From the NCBI RefSeq assembly GCF_001685415.1, contig NZ_CP014989.1, positions 3,038,001 to 3,102,000 on the forward strand: 64,000 bases of DNA, read 5' to 3'. The notes under the pieces are model-generated. The model searched no databases. It had not been told where the DNA came from and worked only from the letters and a program-made list of their open reading frames with translations. Positions 55,242 through 63,592 of this stretch are shown piece by piece. Source of the DNA: Serinicoccus hydrothermalis (GTDB lineage Bacteria > Actinomycetota > Actinomycetes > Actinomycetales > Dermatophilaceae). Numbering within the stretch: the first letter of the stretch is position 1; each line of letters opens with the position of its first letter. Position numbers and translations under genes: made by a program.

Positions 55242-56845
55242 CCGGGACGATCGGCCGGGTGCGCGACGACCTCCTCGCCCTGGTGCCGGACCTCGGTGCC
55301 TGGTGGTATGCCCTCGCGCTCGCCCCGCTGCTCCTCGCCGCCGTGACGCTGCTCGTCGTCGGGCGTTGGCCGGAGCAGCCGGGCCACCGCGTCGTGCACC
55401 GCACCTCGCTGGCCGCCGCTACGCTCAGCGCCCTCGGCGTGGCCGGGGTGGCGCTGGACCGCCCGGTCGTCGAGGTCAGCTGGATCCCCAGCCTCGGCGT
55501 GTGGTTCAGCCTGCGCCCCGACGGGCTGTCCGTCCCGCTGCTGCTGCTCACGGCGGTGGTGGGCGTCGTCGCGACGGCGCTCCACCTCCACCCGGCGCAC
55601 GAGCCCCGGCACGTGCCGGTGGACGAGGAGGACACCGACCCCACCTCGCCCATCCCGGTGGTGCGCGCCGTCGACGTCCCCGGGCTCGCGAGCTACCACG
55701 CCTGCCTGCTGCTCGTCCTGCTCGGTGCGCTGGTCGCCTTCCTGGCCGGCGACGCCCTGCTCTTCTTCATCGGCTTCGAGCTGGTGCTCGTGCCCATGTG
55801 GCTCCTCGTGGCCCGGCACGGCGACCCGGGCAGCGACCGGGAGGGTGCCGCGGTCCGCTTCCTCATGGTCACCGTCGTGGGCTCCTCCCTGGTGCTGCTC
55901 GGCATCCTCGCGCTCGCGACCGCGCTCGGCAGCACCGACCTGCAGGTGTGGGCCGAGCAGGGCGGCGCCACCCTGGGCCGCGGCTCCCAGCTCGCGATCG
56001 CCGCGGTCCTGCTGGTCGGCCTGGCCCTCAAGGTCCCCGTCTTCCCGCTGCACACGTGGCTGCCCTGGGTGCACGCCACCGCCCCGACCGCGGGCTCGGT
56101 GCTCCTGGCGGCGGTCCTGCTCAAGCTCGGCACCTACGGCATGGTGCGCCTCGTGGTGCCCGTCGTCCCCGAGGGCTTCGCCGCCTGGTCGCCGCTGCTC
56201 GCCGGGCTCGGGGTGGCCGGCATCGTCTGGGCCTCGCTGGTCTGCCTGGTCGAGCGGGACCTCAAGCGCCTCATCGCCTGGTCCTCCATCGCGCACCTGG
56301 GCTTCGTGGTCCTCGGCATCGCCTCCGGGACGCAGGCCGGGCTGCAGGCCGCCCTCTTCGGCAACGTGGCCCACGGCCTGGTCTCCGCGCTGCTCTTCGT
56401 CGTGGTCGGCGGGCTCAAGCACCGGTGGGGCAGCGCCGACCTCACCGTCCGGCACGCCGCCCTGCGCGAGGTGACCCCCCGCCTCGGGCTGGCCCTCGTG
56501 GTCGGGATGGCCGCCTCCAGCGGGCTGCCGGGGCTGGCCGTGTTCTGGGGCGAGATCGGCGGTCTGCTGGCGGCGTGGTCGCCGGCGCCGGACCGGCCGG
56601 AGGGGTGGTTCCGGGCTTTCGCGGTCGTCGGCGCCCTCGGCGGAGCCCTGGCCGTGGCGTACGCCGTGCGCGTGCTGCGCGAGGTGTGGTTCGGCGACCG
56701 CGTGGAGCCGGGCATACCCGACGCGGTCCTCACCGAGCGGGTGGCGCTGCGCCTGCTCGGGGTCCTGGTGCTGCTGCTGGGCCTGGTCCCGACCCTGCTC
56801 CTGTCGCTGACCGCGCCCTTCGTCGAGGGGGTGCTGCTCCGATGA
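55238..56845 (+). CDS. nuoM2: Second NuoM paralogue
   Basis: 535 residues. The channel glutamate is present in LFFIGFELVLVPMWLLVARH and the lysine in LALKVPVFPLHTWLPWVHAT; LLAAVLLKLGTYGMVRLVVP is typical of NuoM. An acidic loop (VDEEDTDPTSPIPVVRAVD) is an insertion relative to NuoM1. The start is GTG 55238. Confidence 0.93.
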   Translation: MTGTIGRVRDDLLALVPDLGAWWYALALAPLLLAAVTLLVVGRWPEQPGHRVVHRTSLAAATLSALGVAGVALDRPVVEVSWIPSLGVWFSLRPDGLSVPLLLLTAVVGVVATALHLHPAHEPRHVPVDEEDTDPTSPIPVVRAVDVPGLASYHACLLLVLLGALVAFLAGDALLFFIGFELVLVPMWLLVARHGDPGSDREGAAVRFLMVTVVGSSLVLLGILALATALGSTDLQVWAEQGGATLGRGSQLAIAAVLLVGLALKVPVFPLHTWLPWVHATAPTAGSVLLAAVLLKLGTYGMVRLVVPVVPEGFAAWSPLLAGLGVAGIVWASLVCLVERDLKRLIAWSSIAHLGFVVLGIASGTQAGLQAALFGNVAHGLVSALLFVVVGGLKHRWGSADLTVRHAALREVTPRLGLALVVGMAASSGLPGLAVFWGEIGGLLAAWSPAPDRPEGWFRAFAVVGALGGALAVAYAVRVLREVWFGDRVEPGIPDAVLTERVALRLLGVLVLLLGLVPTLLLSLTAPFVEGVLLR

Positions 56846-58419
56846 CGCTGCAGCTCGACCTCGTGGCGCTGCTGCCGGTCCTCGCGCCCGTCCTGGCGGC
56901 GGTCGTCGTGCTCGTGCTCGACGTCGCGCTCCCGGGCCGTCGCACGCCCCACCTCTACCTCGGCGGCGCCGGGCTCGCGGCCGGGGCGGCCGCGGCCGTC
57001 CCGGGGCTCCTGCTCCCGGCCGGCGACCGGCGCTCGGCGTTCTGCCTGCCTGACGGGTGGTGCGCCTACGCCGCCGACGACCTCACCTCGGTGCTGCAGC
57101 TCGCCGCGCTCCTCGCGGGGCTCGTGGTGCTGGTGCTCGCCTGGCCGGACTGGTCGGCCCCGGGCCGCGACGGCGGCGCGGAGCCGACGGGCCGCGCGCC
57201 CGTCGTCATGGCTCTGATGCTGGCCTCGACCGCCGGTGTGGTGGCGGTGCCCGCCGCCGGGGACCTCAGCTCCCTGCTCGTGTCGCTCGAGCTCGCGACC
57301 CTGCCGACGGTCGCGCTCGTCGTGCTGGTGCGCACCACCTGGGCGGCGCCCCGCCGGGCCCGCGCGGTGGACGGCGCCGTCGCGCTGCTCACCACGTCGC
57401 TGGTCTCGTTCGGGCTGCTGGCGCTCGGTGCCGGACTCTGGGCCGCCGCGACCGGCAGCACCCGCTTCACCGGCATACCCCCGACGCACCCCGAGCTGCT
57501 CGTGCTGGCCGCGGTGCTCCTCGCCGCCGGGCTGGCGTTCAAGGTGTCCGCCGTGCCCTTCCACGCGTGGACCCCGATCACGTATGCCGGGGCCCCGCTC
57601 CCCGTGACGACCTACCTCGCGACCGTCTCGAAGGTCGCCGCCCTCGGGGGCCTCGTGGTCGTCGTGCGGGCCCTCGGCGTGCTCGACGGGACCACCCTCG
57701 TCGCGCTCGCGCTGCTGGCGGCCGCGTCGATGACCGTCGGCAACCTCGTGGCGCTGGTGCAGCACGACGGCGTGCGGCTGCTCGCCTGGTCGACCGTCGC
57801 CCAGGCCGGCTGGGTGCTCCTGCCGCTGGCCACGGTGTCCTCGCGGGCGGCGAACGCCGCCGGCTCCTACCTCGTGGTCTACGTCGTCGCCACGCTGCTG
57901 GCCTTCGTCGTCGTGGCGGCGGTGGCGGCGCTCGCCCGCGACGGGGGAGCGGAGGCTGCGGAGGGGTCCGGTGCGGCGCCGGGGCGGACGTCGCTGGAGG
58001 CCCAGCGCGGCCTGCTGCGGGACCGGCCGCTGCTCGCCGTCCCGCTCGGGCTCGCCCTGCTGACCCTCGCCGGGCTGCCCCCGGCGATCGCCGGCGTCGT
58101 CGCCAAGATCGTGGCGCTGCGGCCGGTGCTCGGCGACGAGACCTGGTGGCTGGCGCTCGTGGCGGCGGTCAACATCGCCCTGGGGATCGCCGTCTACCTG
58201 CGCTGGCTGGTCGTCCTCGCCGGCCCGCGGGCCGAGGGCGTGCGGCAGGGTGAGGCACAGGAGGCACCGGAGGGGCAAGAGGCGCAAGAGGCGCCGGAGG
58301 GGCAGAAGGCGCCGGAGGGGCAGAAGGCGCCGGGGGTGCCGGTGCGGCTGTGGGTGCTCGTCGGCCTGCTCACCGCCGCCCTCGTCGTCGGCAGCATCGC
58401 CCCCGTCGGCATCGTCTGA
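56842..58419 (+). CDS. nuoN2: Second NuoN paralogue
   Basis: 525 residues from ATG 56842. NuoN features: SSLLVSLELATLPTVALVVL, LAFKVSAVPFHAWTPITYAG and GLPPAIAGVVAKIVALRPVL. A distinctive C-terminal insert is built of tandem EGQ/APEG repeats (about residues 472-500, units EAPEGQ, EAPEGQK, APEGQK), encoded by a short DNA repeat at 58251-58335. Last gene of the second cluster. Confidence 0.93.
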   Translation: MTLQLDLVALLPVLAPVLAAVVVLVLDVALPGRRTPHLYLGGAGLAAGAAAAVPGLLLPAGDRRSAFCLPDGWCAYAADDLTSVLQLAALLAGLVVLVLAWPDWSAPGRDGGAEPTGRAPVVMALMLASTAGVVAVPAAGDLSSLLVSLELATLPTVALVVLVRTTWAAPRRARAVDGAVALLTTSLVSFGLLALGAGLWAAATGSTRFTGIPPTHPELLVLAAVLLAAGLAFKVSAVPFHAWTPITYAGAPLPVTTYLATVSKVAALGGLVVVVRALGVLDGTTLVALALLAAASMTVGNLVALVQHDGVRLLAWSTVAQAGWVLLPLATVSSRAANAAGSYLVVYVVATLLAFVVVAAVAALARDGGAEAAEGSGAAPGRTSLEAQRGLLRDRPLLAVPLGLALLTLAGLPPAIAGVVAKIVALRPVLGDETWWLALVAAVNIALGIAVYLRWLVVLAGPRAEGVRQGEAQEAPEGQEAQEAPEGQKAPEGQKAPGVPVRLWVLVGLLTAALVVGSIAPVGIV

Positions 58420-58442
58420 GCACTCTCGGCGCGTCAGCTCGT

Positions 58443-58505
58443 GCCGAGTGGCCCAGTTGCGTACCCCAATCGAACGTGTCTGCGCGCCGAAGTGGGCCAC
58501 TCGGC
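58443..58505. terminator. Long hairpin after nuoN2
   Basis: Arms GCCGAGTGGCCCA (58443-58455) and TGGGCCACTCGGC (58493-58505), 13 bp perfect, with a 37-base loop. It lies between the nuoN2 stop and the htpX start. No T-run, so it may be an intergenic repeat rather than a simple terminator. Confidence 0.45.
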
Positions 58506-58580
58506 GAGCCGGGAACGGCATGCCGGTGACTCCGGGCATACCTCGGGAACACCGGAACGACGCCCCGTCGTTCACCTGAC

Positions 58581-59450
58581 ATGCACAAGCACTACAACGG
58601 GCTGAAGACGACTTTCCTCTTCGGCGCCATCTGGGCGATCTTCCTCGGGATGGGCGCCCTGCTGGGCGGCAACTGGATCTGGATCTTCGCCATCTTCGGT
58701 CTGGCCACGACCGCCTACAGCTACTGGAACTCGGACAAGCTGGCCATCAAGGCGATGCGCGCCCAGCCGGTGACCCGGGAGCAGCAGCCGGCGATGTACC
58801 GCATCGTCGAGGAGCTCTCCCGCGAGGCCGGCAAGCCCATGCCCCGGCTCTACGTCAGCCCCACCGCGGCGCCCAACGCCTTCGCGACCGGGCGCAACCC
58901 GGAGAACTCGGCGGTGTGCTGCACCGAGGGCATCCTGCACCTGCTCGACGAGCGCGAGCTGCGGGGCGTGCTCGGCCACGAGCTCATGCACGTCTACAAC
59001 CGCGACATCCTCACCAGCTCGGTCGCGGCCGGCATCGCCGGCGTCATCACCTCGGTGGCGCAGATGGCGCTCTTCTTCGGCGGCAGCCGGGAGAACGGCG
59101 GCAACCCCTTCGCCATGCTCGCGATGGCGCTGCTCGCGCCCTTCGCCGCGACCGTGGTGCAGCTCGCGATCAGCAGGACCCGCGAGTACGACGCCGACGA
59201 GGACGGCGCCCAGCTCACCGGGGACCCGCTCGCGCTCGCCTCGGCGCTGCGCAAGCTGGAGTCCGGCACCCAGAAGGCCCCGCTCCAGCCGGAGCGGCAG
59301 CTCGTCAACGCGAGCCACATGATGATCGCCAACCCGTTCCGCGCCCGCGACGTCGGCAAGATGTTCGCCACCCACCCGCCGATGGCCCAGCGGATCTCCC
59401 GCCTGGAGCAGATGGCCCGGGGCAGCCAGCCGGGCATCGAGCGCCTCTGA
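58581..59450 (+). CDS. htpX: HtpX membrane zinc metalloprotease
   Basis: 289 residues. Two N-terminal helices (about 10-50), zinc motif HELMH (133-137, in [16 protein letters not shown]), two further hydrophobic stretches and the third ligand region [18 protein letters not shown]. HtpX degrades damaged membrane proteins under envelope stress. It follows the nuo2 cluster, as it does in Streptomyces (from memory). No ribosome site is obvious just before the ATG, although a GAACACCGGAACGACG stretch precedes it. Confidence 0.94.
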   Translation: MHKHYNGLKTTFLFGAIWAIFLGMGALLGGNWIWIFAIFGLATTAYSYWNSDKLAIKAMRAQPVTREQQPAMYRIVEELSREAGKPMPRLYVSPTAAPNAFATGRNPENSAVCCTEGILHLLDERELRGVLGHELMHVYNRDILTSSVAAGIAGVITSVAQMALFFGGSRENGGNPFAMLAMALLAPFAATVVQLAISRTREYDADEDGAQLTGDPLALASALRKLESGTQKAPLQPERQLVNASHMMIANPFRARDVGKMFATHPPMAQRISRLEQMARGSQPGIERL

Positions 59451-59463
59451 CCGAGGCCGCCGG

Positions 59464-59533
59464 ACCTGAACACGGATATGGGGGCGGAGCGTAGGAAATA
59501 ACCTGCGCCCTGGCCCCATGTCCGTGTTCAGGT
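59464..59533. terminator. Long palindrome between convergent htpX and folP
   Basis: Arms ACCTGAACACGGATATGGGG (59464-59483) and CCCCATGTCCGTGTTCAGGT (59514-59533), 20 bp with a single mismatch. The inner part GCGTAGG-AAATAA-CCTGCGC can form a second short stem. Likely bidirectional terminator or palindromic repeat. Confidence 0.55.
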
Positions 59534-59592
59534 CCCGGAAGCGTGCTCAGGTCCGGCAAGCGTGCTCAGGCGCCGGAACCGTGCACAGGCTC
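59521..59592. repeat. Four short tandem GTGCTCAGG units
   Basis: Units of about 19-20 bases run head to tail: GTGTTCAGGTCCCGGAA, GCGTGCTCAGGTCCGGCAA, GCGTGCTCAGGCGCCGGAAC and CGTGCACAGGCTCAGG. The first unit is the right arm of the neighbouring palindrome, so that arm appears to have been amplified. The array ends at the folP stop. Confidence 0.55.
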
Positions 59593-60560
59593 AGGCCCCT
59601 CGCGCGGTCCGGGGTATGCCGTCCGCCGGCTCACCCCTGACCGCCCGGGCCGGGGGACGGTCGCCGCGGATGCTCGCGACCATGTCGACGACGCGCCGGG
59701 TGGCCCGCACGTCGTGGGCCCGGAAGACCGCCGTGCCCAGCCAGGCCGCGACCGCCGTCGCCGCGAGCGTGCCCTCCAGCCGCTCCTCGACCTCCAGGTC
59801 GAGGGTCTCGCCGACGAAGTCCTTGCGGGACAGCGCCTGCAGCACCGGGAAGCCCAGCGCCGCGACGTCCGCGGTGTGCCGCAGCGTCGTGAGCGAGTGC
59901 CGGGTCGTCTTGCCGAAGTCCAGGGTCGGGTCGACCAGCACCCGCTCCGACGGCACCCCGGCCTCCACCGCAGCCCGTGCGCCCCGCGCGAGCACCGCCA
60001 CCACGTCGCGCACCACGGCGAGCTCGTCCTCGCCGTGGCCGTCGGCATACCGGACGTCGACGGGGTCGGTGCGCGGCGGCAGACCCCCGGTGTGCGAGAC
60101 CACGACACCCGCCCTAGCCCGGGCTGCGGCGTGCACCAGCTCCGGGTCGTGGCCCGCCCAGGTGTCGTTGACGAGGTCGACCAGCCCGCCCGCGGCGGCC
60201 GCGACCTCGCTGCGCCAGGTGTCCAGCGAGAGCACCAGCCCGGGGTGGGCCGCCCGCGCCGCCTCGAAGGAAGGGCAGCACCCGGTCCTTCTCCAGCGCG
60301 GCGCTGACGTCCTCGCCCTCCTGACCGGCACGCACCCCGCCCACGTCGACGATGTCGGCGCACTGCGCGACCGCGGCGTCCAGGGCGGCGAGCGCGTCGT
60401 CGAGGTCGCCGTGCCGGTTGCCAGCCCAGAACGAGTCGTGGGTGCGGTTGACGACCGCCATGACGGCCGGTCGCCCGCTGTCGAAGCGCTGCCCGCGCAG
60501 CACGAGGGCCGGCGGGCGGGGCAACGACAGGGGGACGACGGCGGGCATCACGCCCGCCAT
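59591..60560 (-). pseudogene. folP: Dihydropteroate synthase-like gene, single-base frameshift
   Basis: The N-terminal part, from ATG 60560, reads VMAVVNRTHDSFWAGNRHGD ... ADIVDVGGVRAGQEGEDV; the rest is in another frame: LSLDTWRSEVAAAAGGLVDL, LVNDTWAGHD, VDPTLDFGKTTRHSL. The frames join cleanly if one base is removed near 60267-60275 (AAGGAAGGG on the plus strand), giving VLPFFEAARAAHP. The DHPS signature (pterin and pABA loops) resembles the FolP2 type, which in mycobacteria is not a true DHPS. The cause is either a recent mutation or a sequencing error in the AAGGAAGGG run. Last gene after the 60581-62614 sigma operon. Confidence 0.7.
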
Positions 60561-60580
60561 CGTCCCACCCGGTCGGTCGG

Positions 60581-61996
60581 TCAGCCCCAGGAGATCCAGT
60601 CGATCGCCTCGTCTGCCACGGCCATGACGGTGTAGGTCATGCCGTCGTCGGTGGAGAGCTCCCACACGGGGACCTCCATGGTGCCGGCGTGGGTGTAGAT
60701 CGAGCCCCGCACCAGCTCGGCGCCGGTGACCTCCTTGTCCTTGAGGAGCAGGGGGAGGGCCATGCCGTCCTCCACCTCCGGGGGGTCGGGGAGCTCGGGT
60801 GCGACGAAGGTCGTGCCCGTCGTGCCCGTCGCGCTCGGCGCGGTGTCCTCCAGGTCCTCCGGGAGCTGCACGCCGTACTCCTCGGTGAACTCCTTCTCCC
60901 CGTAGCGCTCCACGGCCTGGGCGGGGGAGATCACCGGGTAGTCACCGATCGCGACCATCTCGCCCAGTCCCGCGCCGGCGTCGATGACGCCCTCGGGTCC
61001 CACGGTGAGGTGGACGTGCCGCGGCCCGTAGGCGCCGCCCGGGGGCGCGGCCTCGACGTAGACGACGGGGAAGCCGTCGCCGTAGCCGTACTCCTCGTCG
61101 TCCACCCGGAAGTCGAAGCCCTCCGTCGGTATGCCGGCCCGGTCGAGGAAGTCCTGGGCCGCACCCCTGGCCTGCTCCTTCGTCGGCCGCTCGCCGGTGA
61201 GCTCGTGGCAGTCCTCGGCCGTCGGCAGCGGCGTCCCCTCGCCGAAGGTCGCCTCCCAGTACTCGGTGAGCATCTCCCGCTCCTGGCCGGAGACGGCGGT
61301 GATGCCCTCCCGGCAGTCGGGCGAGGAGTAGAAGTCGGAGTAGGAGACGTAGAGGCCGCCCCCGTCGGTGGAGGCCATGATCATCCGACCCGTCTCCGCC
61401 TCGGCCAGACCGACGTCGCCCTCTGGGAGGAAGTCGGCGTCGACCTCCATGGGCACGCCGTCCATCCCGAGCGCCTCCGCCCAGGCTGCGAGGAAGGCCT
61501 CCGGGTCCTCGTCGCTGCGCAGCACCGAGATCGGGGCCGTCGTGGTCTCCTGCGACAGCGCGGGGCCGGCCACGAGCCGCACCGGACCGGGGTCGTAGGG
61601 CTCGGGGGCGCTCTCGACGGAGGAACCGCTGCTCGCGTATGCCGACCCCGCCATCTCCGCGCTCAGCCCCGGCTCCATCCCGGCGCCGGCCGCGCCGAGG
61701 AGCGAGTCCTCGCCGGCGACGAGCAGCGTGCCGGGTCCGCGCTGCGCGCCCAGGGCATACCCGCCGGCGCCGATGGCCAGGGCCGCGATGCACGCGGCCG
61801 CCACCCACGGGGCCCGGATGACCGGGTCGCGCAGCAGGTCGTCGACCTGGGTGGCCCGATCGGCGCCGGCGCCCCGGCTGGCCGGCGCCTTGTGCTCGAC
61901 CAGCGCGCGCAGGCGGGAGAGGTCCGGGTGGGACCCGGTCGCCGGGTCGCTGGCGCGCAGCCGGTGCAGGCCCTCGTCGTCGTGGTGCTCGACCAT
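60581..61996 (-). CDS. Single-pass membrane protein paired with a sigma factor
   Basis: 471 residues. A cytoplasmic N terminus (about 1-68) with HPDLSRLRALVEHKAPASRG, one helix APWVAAACIAALAIGAGGYA, then a large extracytoplasmic domain with beta-rich segments (GFPVVYVEAAPPGGAYGPRH, TMEVPVWELSTDDGMTYTVM). No recognised domain. Its position directly after the ECF gene suggests it is the membrane anti-sigma/sensor of that factor, like the CU044_5270-type proteins; this is inferred from context only. Confidence 0.65.
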   Translation of the reverse strand: MVEHHDDEGLHRLRASDPATGSHPDLSRLRALVEHKAPASRGAGADRATQVDDLLRDPVIRAPWVAAACIAALAIGAGGYALGAQRGPGTLLVAGEDSLLGAAGAGMEPGLSAEMAGSAYASSGSSVESAPEPYDPGPVRLVAGPALSQETTTAPISVLRSDEDPEAFLAAWAEALGMDGVPMEVDADFLPEGDVGLAEAETGRMIMASTDGGGLYVSYSDFYSSPDCREGITAVSGQEREMLTEYWEATFGEGTPLPTAEDCHELTGERPTKEQARGAAQDFLDRAGIPTEGFDFRVDDEEYGYGDGFPVVYVEAAPPGGAYGPRHVHLTVGPEGVIDAGAGLGEMVAIGDYPVISPAQAVERYGEKEFTEEYGVQLPEDLEDTAPSATGTTGTTFVAPELPDPPEVEDGMALPLLLKDKEVTGAELVRGSIYTHAGTMEVPVWELSTDDGMTYTVMAVADEAIDWISWG

Positions 61997-62068
61997 GGTC
62001 GGTCTCCTTCGGTGCGGTGGTGCGCAGGTGGTGCGGGTGTGCCGGGCCGCGGGGTCCGGCGGAGGGGT

Positions 62069-62614
62069 CTAGTGGTCGTGCTCCCAGGCCTCGCGCAGGC
62101 GGGCGCGGGCCCGGGAGAGCGCGGCGGCGGCCCCGCCGCGGGTGAGGCCGAGCGCCTGGGCCAGGCCTTCTCCGTCGAGGCCCTCCCACGCGTGGAGCAT
62201 GAGGATGGAGCGGTCCCGGGTGCTGAGTCGCGACATCGCCCGGCGGACCTCGTCGTCGGCCATGACCAGGTCGGCGGGGTCGACGCTGCGCACGTGCAGG
62301 TCACCCTCCTCCTGCCCGGAGTAGTCCGACAGCAGCGTCAGCGTGGGCTTGCGGCGGTGGTTGGCCAGGACGTAGGAGGCCGTGCGGTAGAGCCACGGCA
62401 GCTCGTAGTCGGCCGGGATCTTCTCCCGGCGGCGCCAGGCGGTCGCGAAGACCTCGGCGGTGAGGTCCTCCACGTCGTCCCGTGCCGCGCGCCGGGTGAG
62501 GTAACGGTGCACCTGGGTCGCGTGCTGGGCGAAGAAGGAGTCGAACCAGGTCGCGTCCCGGGGGGTCCCGGTCGTCCCCGTGCCGGGCTGGTCCCCGGCG
62601 AGGCGTAGCGGCAT
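62069..62614 (-). CDS. ECF sigma factor
   Basis: 181 residues. Region 2: RDDVEDLTAEVFATAWRRRE and WLYRTASYVLANHRRK; region 4: RLSTRDRSILMLHAWEGLDG followed by EGLAQALGLTRGGAAAALSR. Third ECF factor in the window. Upstream on the minus strand is TGCAAC ... GGACAT (62690-62666), loosely ECF-like but not the same spacing as the elements at 41811 and 45001. Confidence 0.87.
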   Translation of the reverse strand: MPLRLAGDQPGTGTTGTPRDATWFDSFFAQHATQVHRYLTRRAARDDVEDLTAEVFATAWRRREKIPADYELPWLYRTASYVLANHRRKPTLTLLSDYSGQEEGDLHVRSVDPADLVMADDEVRRAMSRLSTRDRSILMLHAWEGLDGEGLAQALGLTRGGAAAALSRARARLREAWEHDH

Positions 62615-62740
62615 CGCTCCTCCTGGTGGCTGCGGCGGGCCCGGTCGGCCCGTCCACCTGCACTATGTCCGGCCCCGACCCGGTGTTGCAGGCGCCGCTC
62701 CGCAGCGGTGACGGCGGCGGGCATACCCAGGAGGAAAAGA

Positions 62741-62772
62741 AGGACGGGCACCGGTCTCCCGGTGCCCGTCCT
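62741..62772 (-). terminator. Intrinsic terminator of tRNA-Tyr
   Basis: A 14-bp perfect stem AGGACGGGCACCGG (62741-62754) / complement (62759-62772) with a four-base loop. On the minus strand, downstream of the tRNA, it is followed by TTCTTTTCC, a proper T-rich tail. This is the only hairpin in the window with one. Confidence 0.85.
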
Positions 62773-62779
62773 CGGTGGG

Positions 62780-62862
62780 TGGCAGGTGCAGGATTCGAAC
62801 CTGCGTAGGCGTAAGCCGACGGATTTACAGTCCGCTTCCATTGGCCGCTCGGACAACCTGCC
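62780..62862 (-). tRNA. tRNA-Tyr (anticodon GTA)
   Basis: The minus strand starts GGCAGGT (acceptor) and ends ACCTGCC-A; the 7-bp acceptor pairs fully. The anticodon loop CTGTAAA contains GTA, and the T loop GGTTCGAATCC is standard. A long variable arm (GTCGGCTTACGCCTACG region) is typical of bacterial tRNA-Tyr. CCA is not encoded (ACCC follows the discriminator A). Confidence 0.95.
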
Positions 62863-62958
62863 GTGCGCGCTGAGCGCGGGTGACATGCTAACAGTCACAC
62901 CCCCGGTGGTCCGAACCCGCGAGCGGGCCGCCACCGACACGACACAGGAGGTATGCCC

Positions 62959-63456
62959 ATGGCCGACTCGTCCTTCGACATCGTCAGCAAGGTCGATCAC
63001 CAGGAGGTCGCCAACGCCGTCAACCAGGCGGCCAAGGAGATCGGCAACCGTTACGACTTCCGCAACGTCGGCGCCCGGGTGGAGCTGTCCGGCGAGAGCA
63101 TCTCGATGGCCGCCAACAGCGAGGAGCGCTGCAAGGCGGTGCTCGACGTGCTGCAGACCAAGCTGGTCAAGCGCGGGGTCTCGCTGAAGCACCTCGACTA
63201 CACGCACGACGGCGAGCCGTACGCCTCGGGCAAGGAGTTCCGGCTGGAGGCCGGGCTCAAGAGCGGCATCTCCTCGGAGAACGCCAAGAAGATCGGCAAG
63301 ATCATCCGGGACGAGGGGCCCAAGGGCGTGAAGTCGCAGATCCAGGGCGACGAGCTGCGGGTGACCTCCAAGTCGCGCGACGACCTGCAGGCGGTGCAGC
63401 GGCTGCTCAAGGAGAAGGACCTCGACGTGGCGCTGCAGTTCACCAACTACCGCTGA
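62959..63456 (+). CDS. yajQ: YajQ family nucleotide-binding protein
   Basis: 165 residues. It begins [56 protein letters not shown] and [20 protein letters not shown] are family hallmarks. YajQ proteins are small two-RRM-like folds that bind nucleotides (cyclic di-GMP in some). AGGAGG (62946-62951) is seven bases from ATG 62959 but one base from the upstream ATG 62953, so the later start is chosen. Confidence 0.94.
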   Translation: MADSSFDIVSKVDHQEVANAVNQAAKEIGNRYDFRNVGARVELSGESISMAANSEERCKAVLDVLQTKLVKRGVSLKHLDYTHDGEPYASGKEFRLEAGLKSGISSENAKKIGKIIRDEGPKGVKSQIQGDELRVTSKSRDDLQAVQRLLKEKDLDVALQFTNYR

Positions 63457-63515
63457 GCGGCCACCGCCACCGGCCACCGCCGGCTCTGGCTGGCTGGAAC
63501 CACCGACCACCGCCG

Positions 63516-63567
63516 GAATTCGACCTTGGGTTTCATCGCCATGGCGACGAAACCCAAGGTCGAATTC
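63516..63567. repeat. TCGCCATGGCGA-core palindromic repeat, copy 3
   Basis: A 52-base palindrome with one mismatch: arms GAATTCGACCTTGGGTTTC (63516-63534) and its complement (63549-63567) around ATCGCCATGGCGAC. It shares the AATTCGACCT and GCCATGGCGAC parts with copies 1 and 2 at 37136-37258. It lies between the convergent yajQ and MFS genes. Confidence 0.75.
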
Positions 63568-63592
63568 GGGGATGGGCGACCCGGCGGGGCGG

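Noticed and set aside
62666-62690. Third copy of the GCAACT-N16-CGACA element before the sigma gene at 62069
   Set aside because: TGCAAC and GGACA are present but spacing and sequence differ from the two matching elements; not counted as the same promoter class.
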